Source of the DNA: Deinococcus sp. Arct2-2
Lineage (GTDB): Bacteria; Deinococcota; Deinococci; Deinococcales; Deinococcaceae
Reading direction: 5' to 3'
Assembly: GCF_004801315.1 (NCBI RefSeq)
Contig: NZ_SSNW01000002.1
Location: 124,001-188,000 of the forward strand
Length of the DNA: 64,000 bases
Positions 1 through 10,314 of the stretch are shown piece by piece. How positions within the stretch are numbered: the first letter of the stretch is position 1; every line of letters begins with the position of its first letter. Below the pieces are notes generated by a model that had not been told where the DNA came from, did not search any database, and was given only the letters and a program-made list of their open reading frames with translations. The translations under genes and the position numbers were made by a program.

Positions 1-1
1 C

Positions 2-1972
<1,971 letters not shown>

Positions 1973-2033
1973 GCCGCTCTGATTGCCGAGCAGCAGAGAG
2001 TCAGGGGGCAAGTAACGAATAGACATTTTCACA

Positions 2034-2072
2034 CTCCCTCTCCCTTGAGGGGGGAGGGCTGGGGAGAGGGTG
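2034..2072. repeat. G/C-rich dyad repeat between kdpB and kdpC
   Basis: A CTCCCTCTCCC tract runs into GGGGGGAGGG and then GGGGAGAGGG, giving an imperfect dyad able to form a strong hairpin. It resembles the G/C-rich intergenic elements at 37965-38000, 38848-38985 and 55845-55950. It may attenuate transcription between kdpB and kdpC, or be a mobile REP-like element; the sequence alone does not decide. Confidence 0.55.
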
Positions 2073-2130
2073 AATGAGCGCAGCGATTGCTGTTCTCCGC
2101 GTTCACTCAATTTCCCAAAGGACGGACATC

Positions 2131-2742
2131 ATGACGACTTCTGACCAAATCCAACCTACCGAAACTTCCAACCTGCCCCAACCCGGCCCCCTGTCTTGGC
2201 TGCGCTTCTCCCTGTTCTGGCTCGTGGCCTGTGGGCTGGCCTACCCTGTAGTCACGACCTTCACGGCGGGCACGTTGTTTCCGGCGCAGGCCAATGGCAG
2301 CCTGATCACGCGGGGCGGCGCGGTGGTCGGCTCCGGGCTGGTGGCCCAAACCTTCACCGGCGACCAGTATTTTATTGGCCGCCCCAGTGCTGCGGGCGCG
2401 GGCAACGACCCGACCAATGCGTCGGGCAGCAATCTGGCCCCCAGTAATCCGGCCCTGCGTGAGCGTGTGGCGGCCACATCTGCCGAGATTGCGGCGCGTG
2501 AGGGCGTGCCCGCCAGCCAAATTCCCGCCGATCTGGTCACGGCCAGCGGCGGCGGCCTTGATCCGCACATTTCGCTTGCTGGAGCCGCCATTCAGGTAGC
2601 GCGGGTGGCGCGGGTACGCGGTCTTTCTGCAAACCGGGTGCGCGAACTCATCGCCGCCAATACCCAAAGCGGCGTGCTGGGATTGGGTCAACCGGGCGTG
2701 AATGTCTTGCGGCTCAATCTGGCGTTGGACGCTGCACAATGA
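2131..2742 (+). CDS. kdpC: KdpC, K+-transporting ATPase chaperone-like subunit
   Basis: Single-span membrane subunit that assists nucleotide binding by KdpB in the KdpFABC pump. The product is 203 residues, close to the usual 190-200. One transmembrane segment lies near residues 20-42, followed by the typical periplasmic part with GSGLVAQTF, YFIGRPSA, a SGSNL motif and DPHISLAGA, all characteristic of KdpC. I chose the ATG at 2131 because AAAGGA lies just upstream and the preceding in-frame residues do not look like KdpC. kdpD starts 19 bases after the stop, so kdpBCD form one operon. Confidence 0.95.
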   Translation: MTTSDQIQPTETSNLPQPGPLSWLRFSLFWLVACGLAYPVVTTFTAGTLFPAQANGSLITRGGAVVGSGLVAQTFTGDQYFIGRPSAAGAGNDPTNASGSNLAPSNPALRERVAATSAEIAAREGVPASQIPADLVTASGGGLDPHISLAGAAIQVARVARVRGLSANRVRELIAANTQSGVLGLGQPGVNVLRLNLALDAAQ

Positions 2743-2761
2743 CGCGGGACAGTCAAGCCAC

Positions 2762-3874
2762 ATGACCGAGGAGCGCACGCCCGAACGCCTGACCTTGCGC
2801 CGTGCTGAAGTGCCTGCTGACGCTGGCCCTGCACGCGGCGTTCACAAGATTTTTGTGGGCATGGCGGCGGGAGTGGGCAAAACCTACCGGGCATTGAATG
2901 AGTTGCGCGAGCGGCTGGAACGTGGTGAAGATGCTTTGATCGGCGTGCTGGAAACGCATGGGCGGGCGGGAACGATTGAGGCGGCGCAGGGTTTGCCCCT
3001 GTTTCCCCGCCGCGACGTAGTCCACGGCTCGGTGACCCTGACTGAACTGGATGTAGACGGCCTGCTGGCCCGCCGCCCCTTCGTGGTGCTGGTGGACGAA
3101 CTGGCCCACACCAACGCCCCCGGCAGCCCCCGCGACAAACGCTGGCAAGACGTGAACGTGCTGCTGGACGCCGGAATTCATGTGCTGTCTACCATGAACG
3201 TGCAGCACTTGGAGAGTCTCAACGATACGGTGGCCCGCCTGACTGGGGTGCGGGTGCGCGAGCGCGTGCCAGACCGGGTGCTGAGCGAGGCCGACGAACT
3301 GGTGTTGATCGACCTGACGCCCGATGACCTGCGTGCCCGCCTGAGGGCCGGGAAGGTGTATGGCCCAGAAAAAATCGAGCAGGCGTTGGGCAACTTTTTT
3401 ACGGGCGCGAACCTGACGGCCCTGCGTGAAATTGTGCTGCGGCAAGTGGCGAACGTGGTGGAACTCGGCGCACCGGACGGACAACCGGGCGTGCAAGAAA
3501 TCGTGGTGGTGGCGGTCACCGCCGAGGAAACCGCCGCCCGTCTGATTCGGCGCGGAGGCCAACTCGCGGCCCGTCTGCACGCCGATTTGCATGTGGTCAG
3601 TGTGCGCCCCACACGTCTCAGTCGCCCGCAATCGCAATTGCTGGACACTTTCCGGGCCATTACCCACGCGCTGGGCGGCCAATTCGAGGTGCTGACTCCG
3701 GCAGGCAGCGTGGCCCAAACCCTGATCCGATATGTCGAAGCTGTTCATGCCACCCAAGTCGTAATGGGCGAAACCAGCCGCAGTCGGTGGGCCGAATTCC
3801 TCTCCGGCGATATCATCAAAACCGTACTTAGAGATACCAAGAATGTCGATGTGTACGTGATTACGCGGGAATAG
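2762..3874 (+). CDS. kdpD: KdpD N-terminal sensor module only (KdpD domain plus USP-like domain)
   Basis: A 370-residue protein matching only the cytoplasmic N-terminal part of the KdpD K+/turgor sensor kinase. It has the Walker-A-like GMAAGVGKTY near residues 32-41, the VLVDELAHTNAPG segment near 109-121 and a second domain of the universal-stress-protein type (GETSRSRWAEFLSGD near the end). The four membrane helices, GAF region and histidine kinase of full KdpD (about 890 residues) are absent. The ORF ends cleanly with no kinase-like remnant in the next 100 bases, so this looks like a natural short form, as known for Deinococcus and Anabaena. In full-length KdpD of some bacteria the USP domain binds c-di-AMP; whether that holds here is inference. 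No kdpE response regulator is in the window. Confidence 0.92.
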   Translation: MTEERTPERLTLRRAEVPADAGPARGVHKIFVGMAAGVGKTYRALNELRERLERGEDALIGVLETHGRAGTIEAAQGLPLFPRRDVVHGSVTLTELDVDGLLARRPFVVLVDELAHTNAPGSPRDKRWQDVNVLLDAGIHVLSTMNVQHLESLNDTVARLTGVRVRERVPDRVLSEADELVLIDLTPDDLRARLRAGKVYGPEKIEQALGNFFTGANLTALREIVLRQVANVVELGAPDGQPGVQEIVVVAVTAEETAARLIRRGGQLAARLHADLHVVSVRPTRLSRPQSQLLDTFRAITHALGGQFEVLTPAGSVAQTLIRYVEAVHATQVVMGETSRSRWAEFLSGDIIKTVLRDTKNVDVYVITRE

Positions 3875-3978
3875 GCGGGCGTGTTTGGTTCGGAGATAAA
3901 GTGCCAGATAAGCGCGGCTGATGGCGCAGCAAATCTGGGGCGCGTAGGGTAGGGGCGAACCAACTCACAGGAGGCGCT

Positions 3979-4581
3979 ATGACTACTCCAGCATTTGCCC
4001 GACAGGATCTGCTGCACCGTGACTCTCAAATCAATGAGCGAATTGAGGACGCCCTGAGCCAGCACGACAGGCTGGAAGCTGTGGCCGACGTACTTCAGCG
4101 TCAGTTAAAAGCCGTCGAAAATCATTTGCCGCCGGCGCTGATTGCCGCGCTACACGGTCAACCTCTAGGCCATCCCCTGCATCCCATTTTGGTGCATCTG
4201 CCGTTGGGGGGCTGGTTGGTGGCCGGAATCCTAGACTTTTATCCGGGCCACAACAGTACCGAAACCGAACACGCTGCCGACCTCGCGTTGCTGTTGGGCA
4301 CCGTGGGCGCAGTGGGAGCCATCGCCTCGGGCTGGACAGATTGGGCCAATACTCGTGGCGAGGCACGGCGCACTGGCCTGATTCACGGGGCGCTGAATGA
4401 GACGGCCTTTTTGCTGAATGCCGCGTCGGTGTTGGCCCGCCGAAAGGGGCGCAGGGGCTTTGGCAAAGTGCTGTCGGGAACGGCCTTGCTGCTGGCATTG
4501 GGCGGCGGATTTTTGGGCGGGGAACTGGTGTACCGACATGGCCTCGGCGTAGGCAAAACCTTGGCTACTCCACAAGGCTGA
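3979..4581 (+). CDS. DUF2231 family membrane protein
   Basis: A 200-residue integral membrane protein. After a polar N-terminus with DSQINERIEDALSQHD comes the family signature LGHPLHPILVHLPLG near residues 60-75, then about four hydrophobic segments to the C-terminus (one around 92-112, others around 135-185). DUF2231 proteins are found in many bacteria near redox or envelope genes; their function is not established. The ATG at 3979 has a good ribosome site (AGGAGG, 5 bases before). It lies 104 bases after kdpD in the same direction, so it may be read with the kdp operon, though a role in K+ transport is not shown. Confidence 0.8.
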   Translation: MTTPAFARQDLLHRDSQINERIEDALSQHDRLEAVADVLQRQLKAVENHLPPALIAALHGQPLGHPLHPILVHLPLGGWLVAGILDFYPGHNSTETEHAADLALLLGTVGAVGAIASGWTDWANTRGEARRTGLIHGALNETAFLLNAASVLARRKGRRGFGKVLSGTALLLALGGGFLGGELVYRHGLGVGKTLATPQG

Positions 4582-4649
4582 GGCCGCTTTGGGCTGAGGC
4601 TCCTGCCCTGCCGCATCCCAAAGCTTGCGCGGGCCGTATAAGCTGGGTC

Positions 4650-5306
4650 ATGACATTCCTGCAAAGTGTTGGGCTGACCCGCTTTCAACGTTCCGCACTT
4701 TGGCTCGGCATGTGTGCTCTTCCCGCTTGGGCTGGGGCCGCCGCCTGTGACACACAGTCCTATATAGCCAACGGCACGGCCACCTATCAGATGGTCAGTC
4801 CTGCGGGAAAAACGACGATTGTCAGCAAAGCCGTCGTCAAGGGGAGTAGCGTTCAAGTGACGTCTACCATTGACGGCAACAGTACCAACATGGTTTGGAA
4901 TTGTACGGCCAAGGGAATGACGGCCAGCCTCCCCACAGGCAAGGCGACGGCCAGTTTCGATTTGGGATTTTTGCCGCCGTCTAGCGCATGGAAAGTGGGC
5001 TATAGCTGGACTTCGACGGGCAAGATTTCGGGGATGGCAGGCATGACCATCAACACATCGACCCGCAGCAAAATTACGGCCAGTGAGCGCGTGACGACGC
5101 CTGCCGGAACCTTCACTGCCTTGCGGGTGGAAAGCACCTCTGCCAGTACGGTGCAACTGCCTCCCGGTATGCAGGCCGACGCCATGAGCAAGGCCATGAA
5201 CAGCACCACCACCAGCACAGCTTGGTATGCCAAAGGCGTGGGCACCGTCAAAAGCACTTCGCCCGAAAGCAAATTTACGATGACTCTGATCAAGTTTGTT
5301 CGCTGA
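4650..5306 (+). CDS. Secreted protein of unknown function
   Basis: A 218-residue protein with a basic N-terminus and hydrophobic stretch ending near AWAGAA (about residues 15-33), a likely Sec signal peptide. The mature part is rich in Ser, Thr and Gly and alternates polar and hydrophobic residues, suggesting beta structure; segments such as TPAGTFTALRVEST resemble the DUF3108/TapB-like periplasmic beta-barrel proteins, but I cannot assign it firmly. TATAAG at 4637-4642 sits 7 bases before the ATG, which fits a leaderless transcript. A 36-bp perfect palindrome begins 41 bases after its stop codon. Confidence 0.7.
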   Translation: MTFLQSVGLTRFQRSALWLGMCALPAWAGAAACDTQSYIANGTATYQMVSPAGKTTIVSKAVVKGSSVQVTSTIDGNSTNMVWNCTAKGMTASLPTGKATASFDLGFLPPSSAWKVGYSWTSTGKISGMAGMTINTSTRSKITASERVTTPAGTFTALRVESTSASTVQLPPGMQADAMSKAMNSTTTSTAWYAKGVGTVKSTSPESKFTMTLIKFVR

Positions 5307-5347
5307 GAGTTTTAGATTAGCTGTCCTGCACACCGTTTAGGCCATGT

Positions 5348-5383
5348 TCCGAAGTTGCTCGTCACGTGACGAGCAACTTCGGA
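5348..5383. repeat. CACGTG palindrome, copy 1 (36-bp perfect)
   Basis: Longest of six copies. A fully self-complementary 36-base sequence centred between 5365 and 5366, containing the invariant core GCTCGTCACGTGACGAGC. It lies between two rightward genes, 41 bases after the stop of the secreted protein gene and 190 bases before the acyl-CoA synthetase start. The downstream arm reads GAGCAACTTCGG. Confidence 0.95.
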
Positions 5384-5480
5384 GCTTCTGAAATTAGCTG
5401 TTTATCAAAGGCGTTTGGGACAAGGCGGTTGAAATAGCGGAAGCTGGGGTAATCGGCACGACAAAAGCCGCAACCCGCGC

Positions 5481-5486
5481 TAGAAT
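5481..5486 (+). promoter_or_regulatory. Candidate -10 box for the acyl-CoA synthetase gene
   Basis: TAGAAT, 88 bases ahead of the ATG at 5574. No convincing -35 hexamer is visible at the normal distance. If used, it gives a leader of about 80 bases ending in the GGAGG ribosome site. Confidence 0.35.
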
Positions 5487-5573
5487 GCACAGAACGCACA
5501 ATCCAGCGCCTGTCTGCGGCGTCCGCACTCAAACTCTCGTTTGCGCCTTTTCCCCTCTTCCGGAGGTTTTGTC

Positions 5574-7256
5574 ATGACCCAAGATGCCCACCTGAACCCG
5601 ACTGCTGCACCGACTCCGACCCGCTACTGGCCGCCCCACAAGCCGCGCACCCTGACGTTGCCGCAAGTCGGAATTATGCACAACCTTGGGGTGAGTGCCG
5701 CACGGTATCCGACCAAAACCGCGATGTGGTTTTACGGGCGTGAAGTGCCTTACCGCGAACTGAACGAATCGGCTCAAAAGTTGGCCGGACACTTGGCGGC
5801 GCAGGGCGTAGGCAAAGGCGACCGAGTGGCCCTCTGGATGCAGAACAGTCCCGCATGGGCCGTCGCCGCGCACGCTGTTTGGCATCTGGGGGCTGTTGTC
5901 GTGCCCCTTGCGCCTATGCTTCAGGCGCGGGAATTCGGCTTCTTTTTGCAGGATGCGGGCATTCGGGTGGGGGTGGTAGGCGCGGAACTGTACGAGAAGG
6001 CCAAGCAGGGTGGGTTGGCTCACGCCGTCTGCGCCAACATCATGCAGGGCACGCAGGCAGACCGGGCGGGTGTGCCTCTGCCCGACGGCCTAGACGTGAA
6101 TCCTGAGCTGCAAGCAGGCGACGTGACCCTAGAAACGGCGCTGCAAACCGCCCCTGCTCCCGCCGCAGAAGTCGGCCCCGATGACCTGAGCGTGATGCCG
6201 TACACCAGTGGCACCACTGGCCTACCCAAAGGCTGCATGCACACGCACCGCAGCGTGCAGGCCAATATTTTCGGCGCGGGCGTGTGGATAGACGGCAACG
6301 TAGAAGACGTGTTTTTGGCGTCACTGCCCTTCTTTCATGTCACGGGTTTCGTGAATAGTTTGCTGGCCCCTTTGCTTAGCGGCGGAACTGTCGTGGCGAT
6401 GGCCCGCTGGGATCGGGACGCCGCCCGCACCCTCATTCGGGAACGCGGGGTGACGCTCTGGACAAACACCGCCACGATGGTCATCGACATGATGGCCTCG
6501 CCCAATTTCAATCCCGCCGACCTGAGCAGCATTCGCAACATGACGGGCGGCGGCGCGAGTCTACCTGCGGCAATAGGGCAGCGTCTTTTGGATTTGACCG
6601 GCATCAACTTTTTGGAAGGTTACGGCCTCTCTGAAACGATGGCCCAAAGTCACAGCAACCCCAAAACCAGACCCAAATTGCAGTGCCTCGGCGTGCCTTT
6701 GTTTGGCGTGGATGCCCGCGTGGTCGACCTCGATACGGGTGCAGAGCTGCCGGTGGGCAGCGTAGGCGAGATCGTGATGCGCGGCGCACAGGTGATGCAG
6801 GGCTACTGGAACCGCCCCGACGCCACCGCCGAAGCCTTTACGGAGATTGACGGCGTGCGGTTTTTCCGCAGCGGCGACCTCGGGTATGTGGACGACGAAG
6901 GCTACTTTTTCTTCACGGACCGCTTGAAGCGCATGGTCAACGTATCGGGTATGAAGGTCTGGCCTGCCGAAGTGGAAAACGCCCTGCACGCCCATCCCGC
7001 CGTGCAGGAAGCCTGCGTGATCTCGGTGCCTGATGAGCGCACTGGAGAACGTGCCCGCGCCCTGATCGTATTGAAACCCGGTCAAAGCGTGACGGGCGCA
7101 GAGATTGAAACTTGGGGCCGCACTCAAATGGCGACGTACAAGGTGCCGCGTGACTACCAGTTTGTAGACAGCCTGCCGCGTGGCCCGACTGGGAAAGTGT
7201 CGTGGCGGCCCCTGCAAGAAGCGGCGCGGGCGGCTATGCAAGCGGCTCAGAACTGA
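5574..7256 (+). CDS. Acyl-CoA synthetase (AMP-forming, long-chain fatty acid-CoA ligase type)
   Basis: ATP-dependent activation of a carboxylic acid to its CoA thioester in the cytoplasm. The product is 560 residues, normal for the ANL superfamily. The P-loop-like AMP-binding motif YTSGTTGLPKG is near residue 209, followed by GYGLSETMAQSH, the hinge region GDLGYVDDEGYFFFTDRLK and the catalytic-lysine motif PRGPTGKVSWRPL near the end. The ATG at 5574 follows GGAGG by 8 bases, so the upstream in-frame GTG is not needed. The facing gene block on the other strand is acyl-CoA metabolism, so it may supply substrate for it; chain length cannot be read from sequence. Confidence 0.9.
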   Translation: MTQDAHLNPTAAPTPTRYWPPHKPRTLTLPQVGIMHNLGVSAARYPTKTAMWFYGREVPYRELNESAQKLAGHLAAQGVGKGDRVALWMQNSPAWAVAAHAVWHLGAVVVPLAPMLQAREFGFFLQDAGIRVGVVGAELYEKAKQGGLAHAVCANIMQGTQADRAGVPLPDGLDVNPELQAGDVTLETALQTAPAPAAEVGPDDLSVMPYTSGTTGLPKGCMHTHRSVQANIFGAGVWIDGNVEDVFLASLPFFHVTGFVNSLLAPLLSGGTVVAMARWDRDAARTLIRERGVTLWTNTATMVIDMMASPNFNPADLSSIRNMTGGGASLPAAIGQRLLDLTGINFLEGYGLSETMAQSHSNPKTRPKLQCLGVPLFGVDARVVDLDTGAELPVGSVGEIVMRGAQVMQGYWNRPDATAEAFTEIDGVRFFRSGDLGYVDDEGYFFFTDRLKRMVNVSGMKVWPAEVENALHAHPAVQEACVISVPDERTGERARALIVLKPGQSVTGAEIETWGRTQMATYKVPRDYQFVDSLPRGPTGKVSWRPLQEAARAAMQAAQN

Positions 7257-7280
7257 GTTTAAACCGCTCTAAACCAGAAG

Positions 7281-7318
7281 CAGACCGTTTGCCGTAAGGA
7301 GCGGTCTGTTTCTGTTTT
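7281..7318 (+). terminator. Intrinsic terminator after acyl-CoA synthetase
   Basis: CAGACCG at 7281-7287 pairs with CGGTCTG at 7302-7308 and is followed by TTTCTGTTTT. It lies 24 bases past the stop and between convergent genes, so it may also serve the leftward gene poorly or not at all. Confidence 0.8.
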
Positions 7319-7340
7319 CCCAACAAGCTAAAGCCGCCGC

Positions 7341-9479
7341 TCAGTCTGCCGCGCTTTCCCCCGCCCCGGCTTCGGCTACCGCAAATACTTCTATCGGCGT
7401 GCCGTTCACAGCGGCGTTTCCGGTCAGCGAATCTATCCGGCTGCGGTCGGTAAGGTCATTCAAACTGGCTCCGGCATGGGCAGCGGCGACTCCTTGCCGA
7501 ATGCCGGGGCGACTGTGCCCAAAGCCGTGGGGCAAGCACGCTACGCCGGGCATCAGGTCATCGCTGAGTTCAAGCGGCACGGTCACGCTGCCTACCCGCG
7601 AACGCACTTCGACTTGTTGGCCGTCTACAAGGCCGCGTGCAGCAGCGTCGGCGCGGCTCAGCAGCAGGGTGCAGCGGTTGGGGCCGCGCATCAGGCGGGG
7701 TGTGTTGTGCATCCAAGAATTGTTGGAACGCAGTTGCCGCCGTCCGATCAACACCAGTTCGGGTACGGGTGCGTCTAGCACAGCTTCTAACCTCGGCACA
7801 TCGGCCAGCATGGGGGCGGGGGCCAAGTTGACGCGGCCAGTAGCAGTCAGCAGGCGCTCAGGGAAACAGGGTTGCAGCGGGCCGTAATCTACGCCGTGTG
7901 GCGCGGCTTTCAAGGCGTCCAGACTTGTTTTATAGGGGCCGTGCCGGAGGCCCAAGTCCAGCCGTGCTTCGGGCAGGCTGCCTGCTTTCCCGGTCAGGCG
8001 TTCAGTCAAGCCGCCAAAAATCTGATAGTCGAAGCGTTGGTCGGGGCCAATTGGGAACACGGGTTCCGAGTACCGCGCCGTATTCTGCACCGCCAGATGG
8101 TGAAAAATCACGTCGTAGTGGGCCACTTCTAGCCCAAACGCAGGCGGCAAAATCACATGCGCGTGGCGGGTCGTTTCATTCAAATACGGGTCGATGCTGA
8201 CCATGAACTCCAGCCCACTGAGGGCCGCGTCCAGCGCCGCGCCGTCGGGGGTAGACAGCACCGGATTGCCCGCCACCGTCACCAGCGCCCGCACTTGCCC
8301 CTCTCCGGGCGTCGTCATTTCTTCGGCCATCACTACATTCGGCAGTTCATGGTCAAATTCCGGCAAGCCGCGCACCCGCGAGCCGTAGCGCCCGTGATGG
8401 GTTTCGCCGCGCTTGGCCCGCATCAGCAAATCGAAGGCAGGGCGCGTGAACATCATGCCGCCTTCGCTGTCCAGATGCCCGGTCACAGCGTTTAGTACGT
8501 TCACAAGCCACTGGCACAGCCCGCCAAATTCCTGAATGCTGAGGCCGATGCGCCCGTAGACTGCGCCGCGCTGGGCAGCCGCTAAAGCACGGGCCAACGT
8601 GCGCGTCGTCTCGGCAGCAATTCCGGTGCGTCCGGCCACCCGCTCAGGCGAGAACGGTTGAGCCGCTGCTCGCAACATCTCTAGCCCGTCACTCCATTCT
8701 GCCAGATGGCCCAAACGCTCTAGCTTTTCTTCCAAAATCACATGCAGCAGTGCAAACATGAAAAAAGCGTCGCTGCCGGGGCGAATAGGGTGGTAGTCGG
8801 TGGCGTGGGCGGCGGTTTCGGTACGGCGCGGGTCAATCAAAATCACTTGGCCGCCGCGTTCCCGAATCCCTTTCAGGCGTTCCCGAATGCCCGGCGCGGT
8901 CATGATGCTGCCGTTGCTGGCCGCAGGATTGGCCCCCAGCATCAAGAAAAAATCTGTACGGTCTACATCCGGCACAGGCATCAGCAGCGGGTGGCCGAAC
9001 ATTTCGGTGGCAGCAAAATGGTGCGGCAGCTGGTCGATGCTGGTGGCCGTAAAACGGTTGCGCGTATCCAGCGCCTTCAGAAATCCGCCCGCCGACAGGA
9101 GAGTACCGCTGTTGTGCACACTGGGATTGCCCTGAAAAGCGGCTACGGCGTCGGCTCCGTACTGTTCCCGTATCGCCTTCAAGCGCTCCGCCACAAAGTC
9201 CAGCGCCTCATCCCAGTCCATCTCCGTCCACGTATCGCCGTCTCGCCGCAGGGGGCGTTTTAGCCTGTCTGGGTCGGCGTGTAGGTCGGGCAAAGCTACC
9301 CCTTTCGGGCAAATATGACCCTTGCTCAGCGGGTCGAGGGGATCGCCGCGCACATCGGTCACGCGGCCCCCCTGCACGGTCAGGGTCAGGCCGCAAATGG
9401 CTTCACACAGGTTGCAGGCGCGGTGATAGATGCCGTCGGCGGGCAGTGTGGTGGGAGACACTGGAGTGGGTGCAGTCAT
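7341..9479 (-). CDS. Molybdopterin-dependent oxidoreductase (DMSO reductase superfamily) with N-terminal [4Fe-4S] motif
   Basis: A 712-residue cytoplasmic-looking enzyme with the family architecture: an N-terminal iron-sulfur motif CNLCEAIC with a fourth Cys in GHICPKG (Cys 22, 25, 29 and 57), the large bis-MGD-binding domains, and a C-terminal molydopterin dinucleotide-binding domain (VRSRVGSVTVPLELSDDLMP). No Tat signal is visible. No partner electron-transfer subunit, chaperone or Mo-cofactor gene is next to it, so it acts alone or with distant partners. Similar lone proteins are usually annotated as formate dehydrogenase-like; substrate is unknown. GGAGG lies 7 bases before the ATG at 9479. 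The long opposing ORFs in this stretch look like shadows. Confidence 0.88.
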   Translation of the reverse strand: MTAPTPVSPTTLPADGIYHRACNLCEAICGLTLTVQGGRVTDVRGDPLDPLSKGHICPKGVALPDLHADPDRLKRPLRRDGDTWTEMDWDEALDFVAERLKAIREQYGADAVAAFQGNPSVHNSGTLLSAGGFLKALDTRNRFTATSIDQLPHHFAATEMFGHPLLMPVPDVDRTDFFLMLGANPAASNGSIMTAPGIRERLKGIRERGGQVILIDPRRTETAAHATDYHPIRPGSDAFFMFALLHVILEEKLERLGHLAEWSDGLEMLRAAAQPFSPERVAGRTGIAAETTRTLARALAAAQRGAVYGRIGLSIQEFGGLCQWLVNVLNAVTGHLDSEGGMMFTRPAFDLLMRAKRGETHHGRYGSRVRGLPEFDHELPNVVMAEEMTTPGEGQVRALVTVAGNPVLSTPDGAALDAALSGLEFMVSIDPYLNETTRHAHVILPPAFGLEVAHYDVIFHHLAVQNTARYSEPVFPIGPDQRFDYQIFGGLTERLTGKAGSLPEARLDLGLRHGPYKTSLDALKAAPHGVDYGPLQPCFPERLLTATGRVNLAPAPMLADVPRLEAVLDAPVPELVLIGRRQLRSNNSWMHNTPRLMRGPNRCTLLLSRADAAARGLVDGQQVEVRSRVGSVTVPLELSDDLMPGVACLPHGFGHSRPGIRQGVAAAHAGASLNDLTDRSRIDSLTGNAAVNGTPIEVFAVAEAGAGESAAD

Positions 9480-9528
9480 GGGGAAACCTCCGGGGCCGTG
9501 CAAGGGGTGAGGCAGTTGGAACCTAAGT

Positions 9529-9548
9529 TGCTCGTCACGTGACGAGCA
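9529..9548. repeat. CACGTG palindrome, copy 2 (20-bp perfect)
   Basis: Core GCTCGTCACGTGACGAGC extended by one base pair each side. It lies 61 bases beyond the stop of the leftward phosphatase gene and 50 bases before the start of the leftward oxidoreductase gene. Flanks resemble copy 3 (AAGTTG on the left, AGARTGA on the right), which suggests that the repeat unit is somewhat longer than the palindrome. Confidence 0.95.
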
Positions 9549-9609
9549 GAATGACCGACATTAAAAACAAGTGTGTTGGACGCAGTTTAACTCGCTTCCT
9601 TCTCCCCTG

Positions 9610-10314
9610 CTAGCGCCAACTCTGCAATTCTGACGTGAGGTGGCCCGTTTCGTTGAAGCTGTCCAAACTGGCTCGCCCAGCGCCATATGTGACACGGGTC
9701 AGGCTGGCATTCCGCACCCGCCAATTCAGGGAAAGAGCCGAGGGATCTGGCGCTTGCAGCACGGCAGCCACCGTAACGCCGATCACGCCGCCGCTGGTGA
9801 AGACCAGGACTGTGCGTCCGGATGGCCCCGCCAGCAGATCATGCAAGAACCCTCGCACCCGCCCCCGGAAATCGGCCCAAGGCTCTACTTCTGCGTGTGT
9901 CACCTCACCGCGCAAATAGGCAGCAGTGAGTGGCTCCAGCATTCGCTGAAAATGGCGGTTGCGTTCCGGGGAGTTGCGGTGAATCTGGAAGGCGTTCATC
10001 AACCCTGCAAACTCCAGATTCTGAGCGGCCAACACGGGGGCGAGGTACTGCATCAAGCCGTCGCCGTCATACTCTGCCAATCGTGGTTCGGTGACAATTG
10101 CGGGCCAGTCTCCCCCACTTGCGGCATGTGCCAACCGTGCGCTTTCGCGTTGGCGCACCAATGGGCCGCAGATTACATCCGTGGGTTCAAGTCCCACCGA
10201 AGCCAGATGCACACCCACCGCCCGCGCCTGCTCCTCACCTAACGAAGAAAGTCGATCCGTGTCGGCCTCGAACGGGGTAGCCTGCCCGTGCCGCACCAGA
10301 ATCAGTTCACTCAT
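9610..10314 (-). CDS. Histidine phosphatase family protein (phosphoglycerate mutase-like)
   Basis: A 234-residue protein starting with the catalytic LVRHGQA motif (Arg8, His9, Gly10; His9 is the expected phospho-acceptor). A second conserved region, LVFTSGGVIGV near residue 175, holds the position where many members have a catalytic His (SHGG); here the motif reads TSGGV, which is worth noting. It is the last gene of the seven-gene leftward operon and its start overlaps the stop of the kinase gene by 8 bases. Its role with acyl-CoA enzymes is unknown; removing a phosphate added by the neighbouring APH-like kinase is one possibility, but this is inference. Confidence 0.85.
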   Translation of the reverse strand: MSELILVRHGQATPFEADTDRLSSLGEEQARAVGVHLASVGLEPTDVICGPLVRQRESARLAHAASGGDWPAIVTEPRLAEYDGDGLMQYLAPVLAAQNLEFAGLMNAFQIHRNSPERNRHFQRMLEPLTAAYLRGEVTHAEVEPWADFRGRVRGFLHDLLAGPSGRTVLVFTSGGVIGVTVAAVLQAPDPSALSLNWRVRNASLTRVTYGAGRASLDSFNETGHLTSELQSWR

